Shown: positions 17,350 to 24,900, counted from the stretch's first letter. The stretch: DNA of 33,133 nucleotides from Firmicutes bacterium CAG:145 (GCA_000435715.1 FR882600.1:50344-83476), one strand, 5' to 3'. Notes: generated by a model not told the origin, from the sequence alone. Made by a program: numbers and translations.

Positions 17350-18606
17350 TTATTCAAAACAGCTCTTTACTATCTCAATAACTATATCCTGCTGTTCTTT
17401 CGTCATTTTATTATCGCTTGGTAGGCATAGCCCTCTGTGGAAAATATCCATTCCTACATCAAGCGGTTTACCATCTTTACCTGTCGTTCCTCCGGCAATA
17501 TACGCATTAGTCTTGGCTCTGCCATCTCCGTCTCTTGCAATAAACGGATTGTTTCTGTATATCGGCTGCATATGCATCGGCTTCCAAATCGGGCGGCCTT
17601 CTGCATTGTATTTTGCCAAGGTTTCTAAAATTTCCGTCGGGCAGGTTTTACCGGCTTCCGGGATATACAGCGCTTCACACTCGCTTCTGACCTGCTTGCA
17701 CATGGCTTCAGGATTGATAGCCATACACGACAGCCAGAAGTTCGGCTCGGAATTTTCGCTGTCATATGGATTCATTTCGACCGGCAAATCTTTGAAGCCC
17801 TCTCTGTATCTTTCATAAATGGCTTTTTTCTGAGCTATATGTTCTTCCAGATAAGGAAACTGTCCTCTCACCACTCCGGCGATTACATTGCTCATTCTAT
17901 AGTTGTATCCCAGCTCTTCGTGTTGATACCATGGAGCGTTTTCTCTGGCCTGTGTGGACCACTTGCGTACTTTTTGCGCGGCCTCTTCGTCATCAGTTAA
18001 CAACATTCCTCCGGACGAACCGGTTATTATCTTATTTCCGTTAAATGAAATGGCGTTATATGAGCCAAATACTCCCGTTTGAACGCCTTTGTACGTTGCT
18101 CCGAGAGACTCGGCGGCGTCCTCTATTATGACTACGCCGTGTTTGTCACATATTGCGCGAATTTCGTCCACTTTGGCCGGCGTTCCGTACAAATGAGCGA
18201 GCACAACAACTTTAACTTCCGGATAAGCTTCAAAGGCCTTTTCAAGCGCATCCGGGTCCATATTCCATGTGCCATATTCGGTATCAATAAATACCGGTAC
18301 ACCGCCTTCGTACACAACCGGATTTACAGTAGCGTCAAAGGTCATATCCGTGCAAAAAACCTTTTCATGCGGCTTAACTCCCGCAAGTTTAACTGCCATA
18401 TGCAGTGCAGATGTGCCTGTAGCAAGCGCTACTGCATGCTTGCAACCGACTTTTTCGCAAGTCAGTCTCTCTACTTCATTGATGTTGGCACCTACCGTTG
18501 ACATCCAGTTTGTCTTGTACGCTTCCGTTACAAAATCCAATTCGGAACCATGCATGGTCGGCGTGCTGAGCCATATTTTTTCTTTAAAAGGCGAAAATTT
18601 TGCCAT
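17350..18606 (-). CDS. pglE: PglE-like UDP-4-keto-sugar aminotransferase (DegT family)
   Basis: 418 residues. IEDAAESLGA at 161-170 provides the PLP-ring Asp (D163), and AISFNGNKIITGSSGG at 185-200 holds the PLP lysine K192. The pattern SFNGNKI is typical of C4-aminotransferases in bacillosamine/PglE-like pathways and differs from the FFPAKPLG form of the WbpE-like enzyme in the same operon, so the two should act on different substrates. It converts the 4-keto product of PglF to the 4-amino sugar using glutamate. ATG 18606 follows AGAGGA by eight bases, and it lies 24 bases from the dehydratase. Composition is richer in G+C than the genes beyond 17 kb. Confidence 0.88.
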   Translation of the reverse strand: MAKFSPFKEKIWLSTPTMHGSELDFVTEAYKTNWMSTVGANINEVERLTCEKVGCKHAVALATGTSALHMAVKLAGVKPHEKVFCTDMTFDATVNPVVYEGGVPVFIDTEYGTWNMDPDALEKAFEAYPEVKVVVLAHLYGTPAKVDEIRAICDKHGVVIIEDAAESLGATYKGVQTGVFGSYNAISFNGNKIITGSSGGMLLTDDEEAAQKVRKWSTQARENAPWYQHEELGYNYRMSNVIAGVVRGQFPYLEEHIAQKKAIYERYREGFKDLPVEMNPYDSENSEPNFWLSCMAINPEAMCKQVRSECEALYIPEAGKTCPTEILETLAKYNAEGRPIWKPMHMQPIYRNNPFIARDGDGRAKTNAYIAGGTTGKDGKPLDVGMDIFHRGLCLPSDNKMTKEQQDIVIEIVKSCFE

Positions 18607-18630
18607 AGCTCTTGTCCTCTCAGTGTATTC

Positions 18631-20472
18631 CTAATTATCCGTAATCGTATATGTGTCGCAAATTTCCTCTGTCAGCTCTTTTATCTTGTTGCCGTTTTCG
18701 TAGCTGGCTTCTATCAGCTCGTCCAGCTTGTCCAAGAAGACCGTCTCGTCCAGCTTCAGAGGCTTGCCTATATAAATCATCTTATTGGCTGTCTTGTCCA
18801 GCCCTTCCTCGTCCATGAGGATTTCTTCATAGAGCTTTTCTCCCGGCCTGAGTCCCACAATGTCGATTTTTATGTCTACCCCCGGCTTCAGTCCCTTGAG
18901 GCGTATGAGGTTTTCTGCCAGCTCATAAATCCTTACAGGCTTGCCCATGTCAAGAACGAAGATTTCTCCTCCCTTGGCAAAAAGGCTGGCCTGAAGAACC
19001 AGAGAAACCGCTTCCGGTATAGTCATGAAGAATCTTGTTATTTCTTTATGGGTGACCGTTACCGGGCCGCCCTCGGCAATCTGTTTCAGGAACAGCGGAA
19101 TCACCGACCCGTTGCTTCCCAGTACGTTTCCGAATCTTACTGCCGCAAAGCGAGTGTGCTCCGATTTGCGGGCGTAAGTCTGGACTATCATCTCGCAGAT
19201 TCTCTTGGTGGCGCCCATTATGTTTGTAGGCCTCACTGCTTTATCCGTCGAGATAAGTACGAAGTTGTCAACCTCGTACTTGTCCGCCAGCTTGGCGGCA
19301 TTCAGCGTGCCGAGGCAATTGTTCTTGACGGCTTCGTTTGGAGATTTTTCCATAAGCGGAACATGTTTGTGGGCAGCCGCATGGTATATGATGTTTGGTC
19401 TGTATTTCTTGAATACGGTCTCCATTCTGTCGAAATCTCTTACAGAGCCTATGAGGGTGGAAATGCTTGCTGCCGGATAATGGCGTTCCAGCTCCATCTG
19501 TATATCATAAGCGTTATTCTCATAAATGTCGAATATCAGAAGCTTCTTTGGGTTGTATCTGACTATCTGCCTGCAAAGCTCGGAGCCGATGGACCCGCCG
19601 CCTCCCGTCACGAGAATGACCTTGTCTCGGATAAATTCTTCGATTCCCTTCTGGTTGACCTTGACGGCGTCTCTTCCCAGCAAGTCCTCATAATTTACAG
19701 GCCTGATCTCCTTGCTGAGGGAAGTCGTCAGACTCTTTGCCACGGCCGGAAGAATCTTCACCGGCTTTCTTGTCTCCTGACAAACCCGTATAATCTCTCT
19801 CGTGGTCTGTATGTCAGCCGAGGGCATCGCGATTACAATCTCGTCGACCTCGTATTTTTTTATGTTTTTCTCTATATCCTCTCTCGTTCCGACAATCGGA
19901 ACTCCCATGATATATTTGTTTTTTTTGTTTTTATTGTCGTCTACAGCACACACCACCTGAGAGCCTTCGTCCGCCGCTTTAAGCTCTTTTATGAGCACCG
20001 TAGCCGCAGAGCCCGCTCCTATGACCATTATCCTGTTGGTGACCTCATTTTTATTCTGCTCATTGCCTACAGACTTTATTATGGCCTTTGCAAACCTGAC
20101 GCAGGAGAATAATATGATCATTATGCCGAAGGTCAGCGGATAATAGCTCCTGGGCATAGGTATATAGACGAATACGTGATAGCATATTATGATTACTTCT
20201 ATAAAGACCGACGCCTTGATTATCGCCCACAGCTCATTGAGGGAAGCGTATGTCCACACTCTGTTATACAGCTTGAACACTGCCATGACGGCTATAGTGG
20301 CAATAAAATATATGGGTAAGCTCTTTATAGCGCCCATATAATACTCTTCAGGTATGGATGATATGTCAAAACGCAGTATCAGCGCACCGAAGGCCGCTAA
20401 GGCGGCACAGCACATATCTAATACTGCCAATATTATGATTCTGAAATTCTTTCCGTTAATAAAATCCATCAT
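18631..20472 (-). CDS. pglF: Membrane UDP-GlcNAc 4,6-dehydratase (PglF/WbpM/CapD family)
   Basis: 613 residues, full family length. Four membrane helices occupy about residues 8-125. A CoA-binding-like domain with GAGSAA at 152-157 follows, then the SDR domain with GGGGSIGSE at 290-298 and the active-site block STDKAVRPTNIMGATKR at 408-424. Met replaces the classical SDR Tyr, as is usual in the large PglF/WbpM enzymes. The product is UDP-2-acetamido-2,6-dideoxy-4-hexulose, the first step to bacillosamine. It is the first gene of the operon, behind the promoter at 20507-20535. AGGA lies four bases before ATG 20472 and seven before ATG 20469, so 20469 may be the true start. Confidence 0.92.
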   Translation of the reverse strand: MMDFINGKNFRIIILAVLDMCCAALAAFGALILRFDISSIPEEYYMGAIKSLPIYFIATIAVMAVFKLYNRVWTYASLNELWAIIKASVFIEVIIICYHVFVYIPMPRSYYPLTFGIMIILFSCVRFAKAIIKSVGNEQNKNEVTNRIMVIGAGSAATVLIKELKAADEGSQVVCAVDDNKNKKNKYIMGVPIVGTREDIEKNIKKYEVDEIVIAMPSADIQTTREIIRVCQETRKPVKILPAVAKSLTTSLSKEIRPVNYEDLLGRDAVKVNQKGIEEFIRDKVILVTGGGGSIGSELCRQIVRYNPKKLLIFDIYENNAYDIQMELERHYPAASISTLIGSVRDFDRMETVFKKYRPNIIYHAAAHKHVPLMEKSPNEAVKNNCLGTLNAAKLADKYEVDNFVLISTDKAVRPTNIMGATKRICEMIVQTYARKSEHTRFAAVRFGNVLGSNGSVIPLFLKQIAEGGPVTVTHKEITRFFMTIPEAVSLVLQASLFAKGGEIFVLDMGKPVRIYELAENLIRLKGLKPGVDIKIDIVGLRPGEKLYEEILMDEEGLDKTANKMIYIGKPLKLDETVFLDKLDELIEASYENGNKIKELTEEICDTYTITDN

Positions 20473-20506
20473 AAAATCCTGCTTTTAGACACATTTTCAT
20501 CTATGT

Positions 20507-20535
20507 AGTTTACCACAGATTCCTATAAATTTCAA
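20507..20535 (-). promoter_or_regulatory. Sigma-A-type promoter of the glycan operon
   Basis: On the minus strand TTGAAA (20535-20530), a 17-bp spacer and TAAACT (20512-20507) form a good vegetative promoter. TGG directly before the -10 adds an extended -10 element. Transcription would start near 20500, giving a leader of about 28 bases before pglF. It is the best promoter seen for the whole operon; no other convincing one was found between here and position 1. Confidence 0.65.
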
Positions 20536-20554
20536 TATATTAAGGCAAGTTAAT

Positions 20555-20641
20555 TTAGTGCTTTATTGGCGTTATCAGCTCATCGCCTCTTCCACATACA
20601 GCCATTGCCGGCGGCCGTCCATGCGCGCTATATCTTTCCAT
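20555..20641 (-). CDS. Possible 28-aa peptide ORF under a hairpin
   Basis: ATG at 20641, stop TAA at 20555, 28 residues beginning MERYSAHGRPPAMAVCGRGD. GGAGG sits seven bases upstream of the ATG, ideal spacing, but it is also the 3-prime arm of the hairpin at 20648-20675, so it could be hidden when the RNA folds. No family is recognised. It lies between the XRE gene and the glycan promoter on the same strand. It may be a chance ORF; the ribosome site is the main argument for it. Confidence 0.28.
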   Translation of the reverse strand: MERYSAHGRPPAMAVCGRGDELITPIKH

Positions 20642-20675
20642 ACAAAAACCTCCGTCTGAAAAATCGTCCGGAGGT
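20640..20675 (-). terminator. Hairpin after XRE gene: terminator and/or ribosome-site mask
   Basis: On the minus strand ACCTCCG (20675-20669) pairs with CGGAGGT (20654-20648) across a 14-base loop and runs straight into TTTTTG. This is a short intrinsic-terminator shape for the XRE gene ending at 20725. The 3-prime arm contains the GGAGG of the 28-codon ORF, so the same structure could regulate translation instead. Confidence 0.5.
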
Positions 20676-20724
20676 ATGTGTCAAGGGAGAGCATGATGAT
20701 CTGAAAGCTTTATGAGATAATCGC

Positions 20725-21123
20725 TCATCCCCTTTTGACGGTAGATTGTCCTCTCCTTATATCGTCTACATACAATTTGACTATGCTGCTTATGGTTTTC
20801 ATCTGACTTGGGCTGCAGGCCTTGAGCATTTCCGATATTTCCTCGCATGCCTGAGAATATTCTTCGTTGCCCTCTATGGGATACCTGCTCCATCCCAGTA
20901 TATAATTGGGCGTCACTTCAAGAGCGTAGCATATGGAGCAGAGAGTCTGAAGAGACATTCCTTTATGTCCGTATTCTATAGATGCGAGGGTCTGATTTGA
21001 CTTTTCCACTTTCTCAGCCAGTTCTGCTCTTGTCATTCCGTTAGCCAGTCTCATGGCCATGATTCTTCTTCCTATCTTCGCTATGTCTATTCTTTCGTTT
21101 AATGCTGCATTCTTTTCTTCCAT
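20725..21123 (-). CDS. XRE-family helix-turn-helix regulator
   Basis: 132 residues from ATG 21123, which has AAAGGAG six to seven bases upstream; the TTG at 21147 is a weaker start. The HTH spans about residues 17-70, with RAELAEKVEKSNQTLASIEYG as helices 2 and 3 and TLCSICYALEVTPNYILGW closing the domain, the usual form of small Clostridial XRE regulators. The C-terminal 55 residues are a predicted helical segment with no recognised ligand domain. It lies immediately upstream of the glycan operon on the same strand, separated by a hairpin, so control of that operon is plausible but not shown. Confidence 0.82.
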   Translation of the reverse strand: MEEKNAALNERIDIAKIGRRIMAMRLANGMTRAELAEKVEKSNQTLASIEYGHKGMSLQTLCSICYALEVTPNYILGWSRYPIEGNEEYSQACEEISEMLKACSPSQMKTISSIVKLYVDDIRRGQSTVKRG

Positions 21124-21376
21124 GTTATTCTCCTTTGCCTGTTTCAAACAATTCCTCGTGCTTCTCCTTTAAAGTTATCCTGTTTAAACTTACAGTTGAA
21201 GCAACCTGTGGTTTATTCGTTACTACTTACAGACAAATTTTGAAGAAAAATTAAAAAACCCCCCTAAAATAATGCAGAACTTCTCGTTTCATGCACTATT
21301 TTAAGAGGATCATGTTCCCAATTATGTCTTTATTTTTATAATTATCTGTCTACCCTGAATCCTTTTGCATCATATA
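21124..21376. other. Intergenic stretch between XRE gene and decayed frame
   Basis: No gene is seen. Its main feature is an imperfect inverted repeat at about 21265-21304 (AAAATAATGCA against TGCACTATTTT, one mismatch). On the minus strand this runs into GGGGGG then TTTTTT, so it could terminate transcripts from the sigma-factor gene about 300 bases upstream. I find no convincing promoter for the XRE gene here. Confidence 0.4.
21258..21304 (-). terminator. Probable terminator of the sigma-factor unit
   Basis: Minus-strand arms AAAATAGTGCA and TGCATTATTTT pair with one mismatch around a roughly 15-base loop, followed by G6 and T6. The stem is AT-rich, so its strength is uncertain. Confidence 0.45.
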
Positions 21377-21599
21377 TCATGACTCCTTCATTATTTTTTC
21401 AAAGCCTGCCTCAGTAGTCTCGGCGCTGATTTTTACCCTCGGTATCTCTTCATTATGTCCGCCATACGCACAGATCATATGCCGGAGTTTTTTCTTTCGT
21501 ATATTTCCCCACTATAAAGCATGCGACATTAAAATCATATTTCTTCAATATGGGGAAATCAGATAATACATTCCATAAGAAGTTTGTCTTATATTTCAG
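21377..21599 (-). pseudogene. Frameshifted small gene remnant downstream of the sigma factor
   Basis: After the sigma gene, the minus strand stays open in one frame (LKYKTNFLWNVLSDF, then KKYDFNVACFIVGKYT, ending near AYDLC). It then stays open in the next frame (YGGHNEEIPRVKISAETT, ending KIMKES, stop at 21377). Each half has protein-like composition, and joining them needs a single frame change near 21465. The first frame has no ATG, only CTG 21599 overlapping the sigma TGA or TTG 21548. I read this as a decayed small gene of unknown function; a sequencing error or a real frameshift is possible. The second half alone could also start at an ATG without a ribosome site. Confidence 0.38.
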
Positions 21600-22165
21600 G
21601 GCTTAAGATCTATATCCTCATTCTCTATCATCTTTCGCAGTTTCTCTTTTGATCTTCTGGATATACTTCTGACGTTGCTGTCGCTCTCTTTCAGAATAAT
21701 GGCGATATCTTTTAATCTGTAGCCATAATCATAATAGAGTACGAGGACCTTCTGTTCTTTATCGCTGAGCCTGGATATGAGTTTCCTCAGCTTTTCCCTG
21801 TTCATGTTTCGTATAAGATCATTTATCTGCTTGCCCGACGAATAAGATGATCCCACCTCTGGGAAGTTTATACATTCCATCAGAGGCTGTTCATTACTGC
21901 TTTTCGTCTTATTCTTGCTTAAATATTTCAGTCCCTGTCTCTTTGCGATCTTGAGAAGCCAAAATTTCAGTTTGGATTCATCTCTCACTTTGTCTATATA
22001 CGTAAAGGCTTCGATATATGTATCTTGAAGCGCATCCTCAACATCCTCAGGCGTAAGGTTGAAAGCGCCTAAATAATGAAGTACGTCGCTATAGTACGAC
22101 AGCAATATCTCTATCCTTTTCTTATGGGTTATGGAGATACTGTTTTTTAATTTTGAACTTTTCAT
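21596..22165 (-). CDS. RNA polymerase sigma-70 family factor (ECF-like)
   Basis: 189 residues. Region 2 covers about 20-90, with VEDALQDTYIEAFTYIDKV matching the sigma-2 core-binding helix. Region 4 covers about 125-180, with LSDKEQKVLVLYYDYGYR followed by an HTH (LKDIAIILKESDSNVRSISRR). There is no region 1 or 3, so it is ECF-like in layout. No anti-sigma factor follows; a decayed frame does. The gene diverges from an XRE regulator and lies upstream of the glycan operon, with promoters at 22256-22285 and 22209-22217. Targets are unknown; cell-envelope functions would suit the neighbourhood. The ribosome site is weak (GAGTGAG, nine bases away). Confidence 0.85.
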   Translation of the reverse strand: MKSSKLKNSISITHKKRIEILLSYYSDVLHYLGAFNLTPEDVEDALQDTYIEAFTYIDKVRDESKLKFWLLKIAKRQGLKYLSKNKTKSSNEQPLMECINFPEVGSSYSSGKQINDLIRNMNREKLRKLISRLSDKEQKVLVLYYDYGYRLKDIAIILKESDSNVRSISRRSKEKLRKMIENEDIDLKP

Positions 22166-22208
22166 AAATATTTTCTCACTCTTCTTTGAAATTTACTGCG
22201 ATCAGCGA

Positions 22209-22217
22209 ATTATACCA
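22209..22217 (-). promoter_or_regulatory. Promoter P2 of the sigma-factor gene, extended -10
   Basis: Minus-strand TGGTATAAT is a perfect extended -10, without a recognisable -35. It would start transcription about 40 bases before the ATG. Confidence 0.4.
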
Positions 22218-22255
22218 AAATGATTTCCAAGGAATATATTATTCGTACGAAAATT

Positions 22256-22285
22256 ATTATACTCCTTGTATAGTGTATTTTTCAA
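22256..22285 (-). promoter_or_regulatory. Promoter P1 of the sigma-factor gene
   Basis: Minus-strand TTGAAA (22285-22280), an 18-bp spacer and a perfect TATAAT (22261-22256). The leader would be about 84 bases. A perfect 10-bp palindrome, TTCGTACGAA at 22242-22251, lies at the predicted start point and could be an operator. Confidence 0.55.
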
Positions 22286-22385
22286 CGTTTCTTCTAACGC
22301 ATTATGTTACTGCGAGTTGCCTGATTTATAACTAAAAGACAAATTTTTCATTTTTTTGATAAAATTACCAAAATTATGCAACTTT

Positions 22386-22414
22386 TTGCCCGTTTTTTTA
22401 CACTTATTTATAGA
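22386..22414 (+). promoter_or_regulatory. Candidate promoter of the divergent XRE gene
   Basis: TTGCCC (22386-22391), a 17-bp spacer and TATAGA (22409-22414), with a leader of about 45 bases to ATG 22466. Both hexamers match four of six consensus bases, so the call is modest. A tandem AAAATTA pair lies just upstream. Confidence 0.35.
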
Positions 22415-22465
22415 TAGGGTAAAAACCATCCCAAAACCAATTTAAAAATCATAAGGAGAACCGTG

Positions 22466-22867
22466 ATGAAACTCGACACACAAATGAGAATCGCAGCAAA
22501 TCTAAGGACCCTGCGCACCAGCAAACGCTTAAGCCAAGCAGAAATCGCAAGCTTTATAGGAACGAGCAGATCACTCTATACTCACTACGAGCTTGGGAAT
22601 CGAGCCCAAGATGCAGAAGCGCTGTACATAATATCAACTCATCTGGGAATCGATATGACAGCCTTTTTCGAAAACGATCCTCAAAGATTTCTTGGCTACA
22701 TCGCTAACCACACATATCAGGATGACGAGCTCACGGAGCTCAATAACATTTACAGGAGGCTGTCTCCGTTTTCCAAAGGCATGCTCATCGAAAAAGCGGT
22801 CAATCTTTTGGAAAAAGAAAAGGAGAAAGAAAAAAGTCAGAAACCTATCATCGATATAAAGGATTGA
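22466..22867 (+). CDS. XRE-family helix-turn-helix regulator (divergent)
   Basis: 133 residues from ATG 22466, seven bases after AAGGAG; a GTG three bases earlier is less well spaced. The HTH is at about 9-62, with LSQAEIASFIGTSRSLYTHYELG as helices 2-3 and ALYIISTHLGIDMTAFFE ending the domain. The remaining half is helical and ends in a highly charged KEKEKEKSQK tail. No ligand domain is recognised. It diverges from the sigma-factor gene and shares its roughly 300-bp control region, so cross-regulation is likely. A strong terminator follows ten bases later. Confidence 0.85.
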   Translation: MKLDTQMRIAANLRTLRTSKRLSQAEIASFIGTSRSLYTHYELGNRAQDAEALYIISTHLGIDMTAFFENDPQRFLGYIANHTYQDDELTELNNIYRRLSPFSKGMLIEKAVNLLEKEKEKEKSQKPIIDIKD

Positions 22868-22877
22868 TATTATAAAA

Positions 22878-22926
22878 AAGGTGGCTCAAGTCTCTAACAG
22901 ACTATAGGCCACCTTCTCTTTTTTTA
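22878..22926. terminator. Bidirectional terminator between XRE and LCP genes
   Basis: AAGGTGGC (22878-22885) pairs with GCCACCTT (22908-22915), with an inner AGTCT/AGACT stem. A T-rich tract follows on the plus strand, and the A-run before the stem gives TTTTTTAT on the minus strand. It ends the XRE gene and the convergent LCP gene. Confidence 0.8.
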
Positions 22927-22964
22927 TAAATTAACTTGATCATTTCAGCCGTTTTATACATGGA

Positions 22965-24416
22965 TTATGCCGCGCGTTTATGACCGTAAGCCACCTCAGG
23001 AGATGCCTGCGAAGAATTTTCTCCAGCAGTCTCGCCTCCCGTATTGCCAGAATCGCCTCCTGACTCACCGCCGGAATCGCCTCCTGTGTTGCCCGAGTGG
23101 CCGGAATCACCTCCGGAATCTCCCGAATCGCCTCCGGTACTGCCTGAATCTCCAGGTTCGCCTTCAGATCCGCCGGAGCCGCTTCCCGAGCCGCCCTGGT
23201 TTTCTCCGCCACCGCTACCGCCTCCTGAATTTTCGGCCGGCGGTCTGCTCTGATTCTGCTGAGAGGTGTCAACTGTCACGTTTTCTTCGTTTTCAATATT
23301 TCCGGCATTTCGCTCTGCCTCGATTTTCTGCGCGATAGTACTGCTTATCGTATTTACTTTTGATGAAGGAACATAATCTGTCTGCCCGAAGAACTTCACG
23401 TGGAGTTCTTTTACATTTTCTGCCAGATTAGACGGAAATACATACGAAACACCGCTTATATATCCTGTGCTGACATTATACGGCCAGCCGTCGGTACCCA
23501 CTATATTGTATTGAGGGAGGCGTATTCCAAGTCCCAGAATATTACTTTTAGACAAATTAGTCTGGATTTGAGGCGTCATCATCTTGATGATTTTCTTTAT
23601 CTCCTTAAAAGACATATCCTTCATCTTATCCGTCACGAGAGTCATGACTGTACGCATTCTCTCGGTCCGCTTAAAATCATCTCCTACGCCTTTTCTTATC
23701 CTTCCGTAGGAAACAGCCTGTACTCCCTCAAGCGTTTGTACTCCTGCTGATTTTACAAGGTTGTATTTCTTAGTACCTATATTATCAGCGGTCTCTTTTG
23801 TATATTTATTGAGTTGTTGTATCTCATAATCCTGAACGTCTACTTCTATGCCTCCCACGGCGTCTACCAGGTCGGCTACTGCCTTAAAGTTCACAACCAC
23901 ATAATTGCTGATATTCAGATCCATCGCCTGGTTGAGAGTCTTCATAGTCATCTCGGGTCCGCCCTTGGCACAGGCATGCGTTATCTTGTCATAAGAAGAG
24001 GTATCCCCCATTTTAAGGAAGGTATCTCTGTATACGGATAATATCTTCACATCATTAGTATCTTTATTGATACTGACGATCATTATAGCGTCGCTTCTGG
24101 TCCCCTTGAGATCGTCCATATCCCTGCTGTCTACCCCGAGAAGCAGTATGTTGTAATATCCGTCTACATCCACCAGAGAAAGATCATAATCTTCCGGTGT
24201 TTCCTCATGTATTTCATCGAAGATATCGCTGAAATAACTATATGCTATTATGGCTGCCGTTAAAAGAAGTACTATCAGCGTAGCCCCTCCTATCAGCAAG
24301 ACCTTTTTCCACGTCTTTAATCCCTTGAACCAACTTTTAAAGCTTTGCCGCTTTTTCCTTTTTTTCGGAGTCTTCTTATCGGCTGCAGCTTGCTGTTTCC
24401 GTTCAATTCTTCCCAT
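22965..24416 (-). CDS. LytR-CpsA-Psr (LCP) family cell-wall glycopolymer ligase
   Basis: 483 residues. A basic cytoplasmic head (1-36, many Lys/Arg) and one membrane helix (about 38-61) precede the extracellular LCP domain at about 85-300. That domain shows LLLGVDSRD at 91-99, GTRSDAIMIVSI at 105-116, ILSVYRDT at 125-132 and FKRTERMRTVM. The Asp and Arg residues are those that hold the polyprenyl pyrophosphate and metal. LCP enzymes attach glycopolymers from undecaprenyl carriers to peptidoglycan, so it could anchor the polymer made by the neighbouring operon. The last 95 or so residues are a Gly/Ser/Asp-rich repetitive tail with GGDSG-type units. ATG 24416 follows GGGAG by seven bases. Confidence 0.9.
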   Translation of the reverse strand: MGRIERKQQAAADKKTPKKRKKRQSFKSWFKGLKTWKKVLLIGGATLIVLLLTAAIIAYSYFSDIFDEIHEETPEDYDLSLVDVDGYYNILLLGVDSRDMDDLKGTRSDAIMIVSINKDTNDVKILSVYRDTFLKMGDTSSYDKITHACAKGGPEMTMKTLNQAMDLNISNYVVVNFKAVADLVDAVGGIEVDVQDYEIQQLNKYTKETADNIGTKKYNLVKSAGVQTLEGVQAVSYGRIRKGVGDDFKRTERMRTVMTLVTDKMKDMSFKEIKKIIKMMTPQIQTNLSKSNILGLGIRLPQYNIVGTDGWPYNVSTGYISGVSYVFPSNLAENVKELHVKFFGQTDYVPSSKVNTISSTIAQKIEAERNAGNIENEENVTVDTSQQNQSRPPAENSGGGSGGGENQGGSGSGSGGSEGEPGDSGSTGGDSGDSGGDSGHSGNTGGDSGGESGGDSGNTGGETAGENSSQASPEVAYGHKRAA

Positions 24417-24449
24417 TATCGGTCTCCCTTTTCTCTTGTATTGCCCTAT

Positions 24450-24478
24450 ATTTTACCATATTAATATACCTTTGTAAA
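24450..24478 (-). promoter_or_regulatory. Promoter of the LCP gene
   Basis: Minus-strand TTTACA (24478-24473), a 17-bp spacer and TAAAAT (24455-24450), five of six matches each, plus TGG before the -10 as an extended element. The leader would be about 27 bases. Confidence 0.65.
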
Positions 24479-24499
24479 TGTTTATAACGTAAAAGCGCA

Positions 24500-24900
24500 A
24501 TATAAGGGGAAAGCCGGATATAGTCAAAATTCCCGAATATTTCAAAAATTCAAACGTTTGCGAGAGTTTTTTTAACTGATTCCCGGCAAAGCCGATTTTA
24601 AAACTGTTTGCGGGACTTTTCAGCACGAAAATCGAAGAAAAACGGCTTCAAGGCGCTTTCCTCCGCCTCAAGACCATCAAAAACTCCCGCAAACACTCTA
24701 TAATTTAAAGAGTCCGAGACTTTAAAAGAAAAAATTCCCGCAAAGGAGCAAAAAACACGCTATACCGGGAATGTCTGGCAACCGACAGCCCGACTGTCCA
24801 ACAGACCGACAGCTTGGCAGCCCGATAAATTAACGTTACTTAAGTTACCTTAAAGCGCCAATCGACGCCACTCGTAAAACGGGCGGTTTATCTGCCTCAT
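24500..24900. other. Non-coding stretch with inverted TTTGCGGGA-type motifs
   Basis: No gene is seen between the LCP promoter and the spoVA terminator. GTTTGCGGGACTTTT (24605-24619) and its near-perfect inverse (24681-24695, one mismatch) form a long-armed inverted repeat. Related copies are GTTTGCGAGAG near 24556, TTCCCGCAAA near 24735, and ATTCCCG/CGGGAAT arms at 24734-24772. CAAACGTTTG (24551-24560) is a perfect palindrome. A second patch at 24781-24826 repeats ACCGACAGC and AGCCCGA twice each. The function is unknown. Confidence 0.5.

Noticed and set aside
17003..17818. 271-codon plus-strand ORF
   Set aside because: Antisense to pglC and pglE; its protein is low-complexity Ser/Leu-rich and has no ribosome site.
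18550..20112. 520-codon plus-strand ORF
   Set aside because: Antisense to pglF, which has complete family motifs. The reverse frame shows no domain and has frequent rare residues, so it is a shadow.
22940..23338. Overlapping ORFs of 110 and 123 codons on both strands at the end of the LCP gene
   Set aside because: Artefacts of the G+C-rich repetitive Gly/Ser-tail coding tract; the LCP frame explains the sequence.
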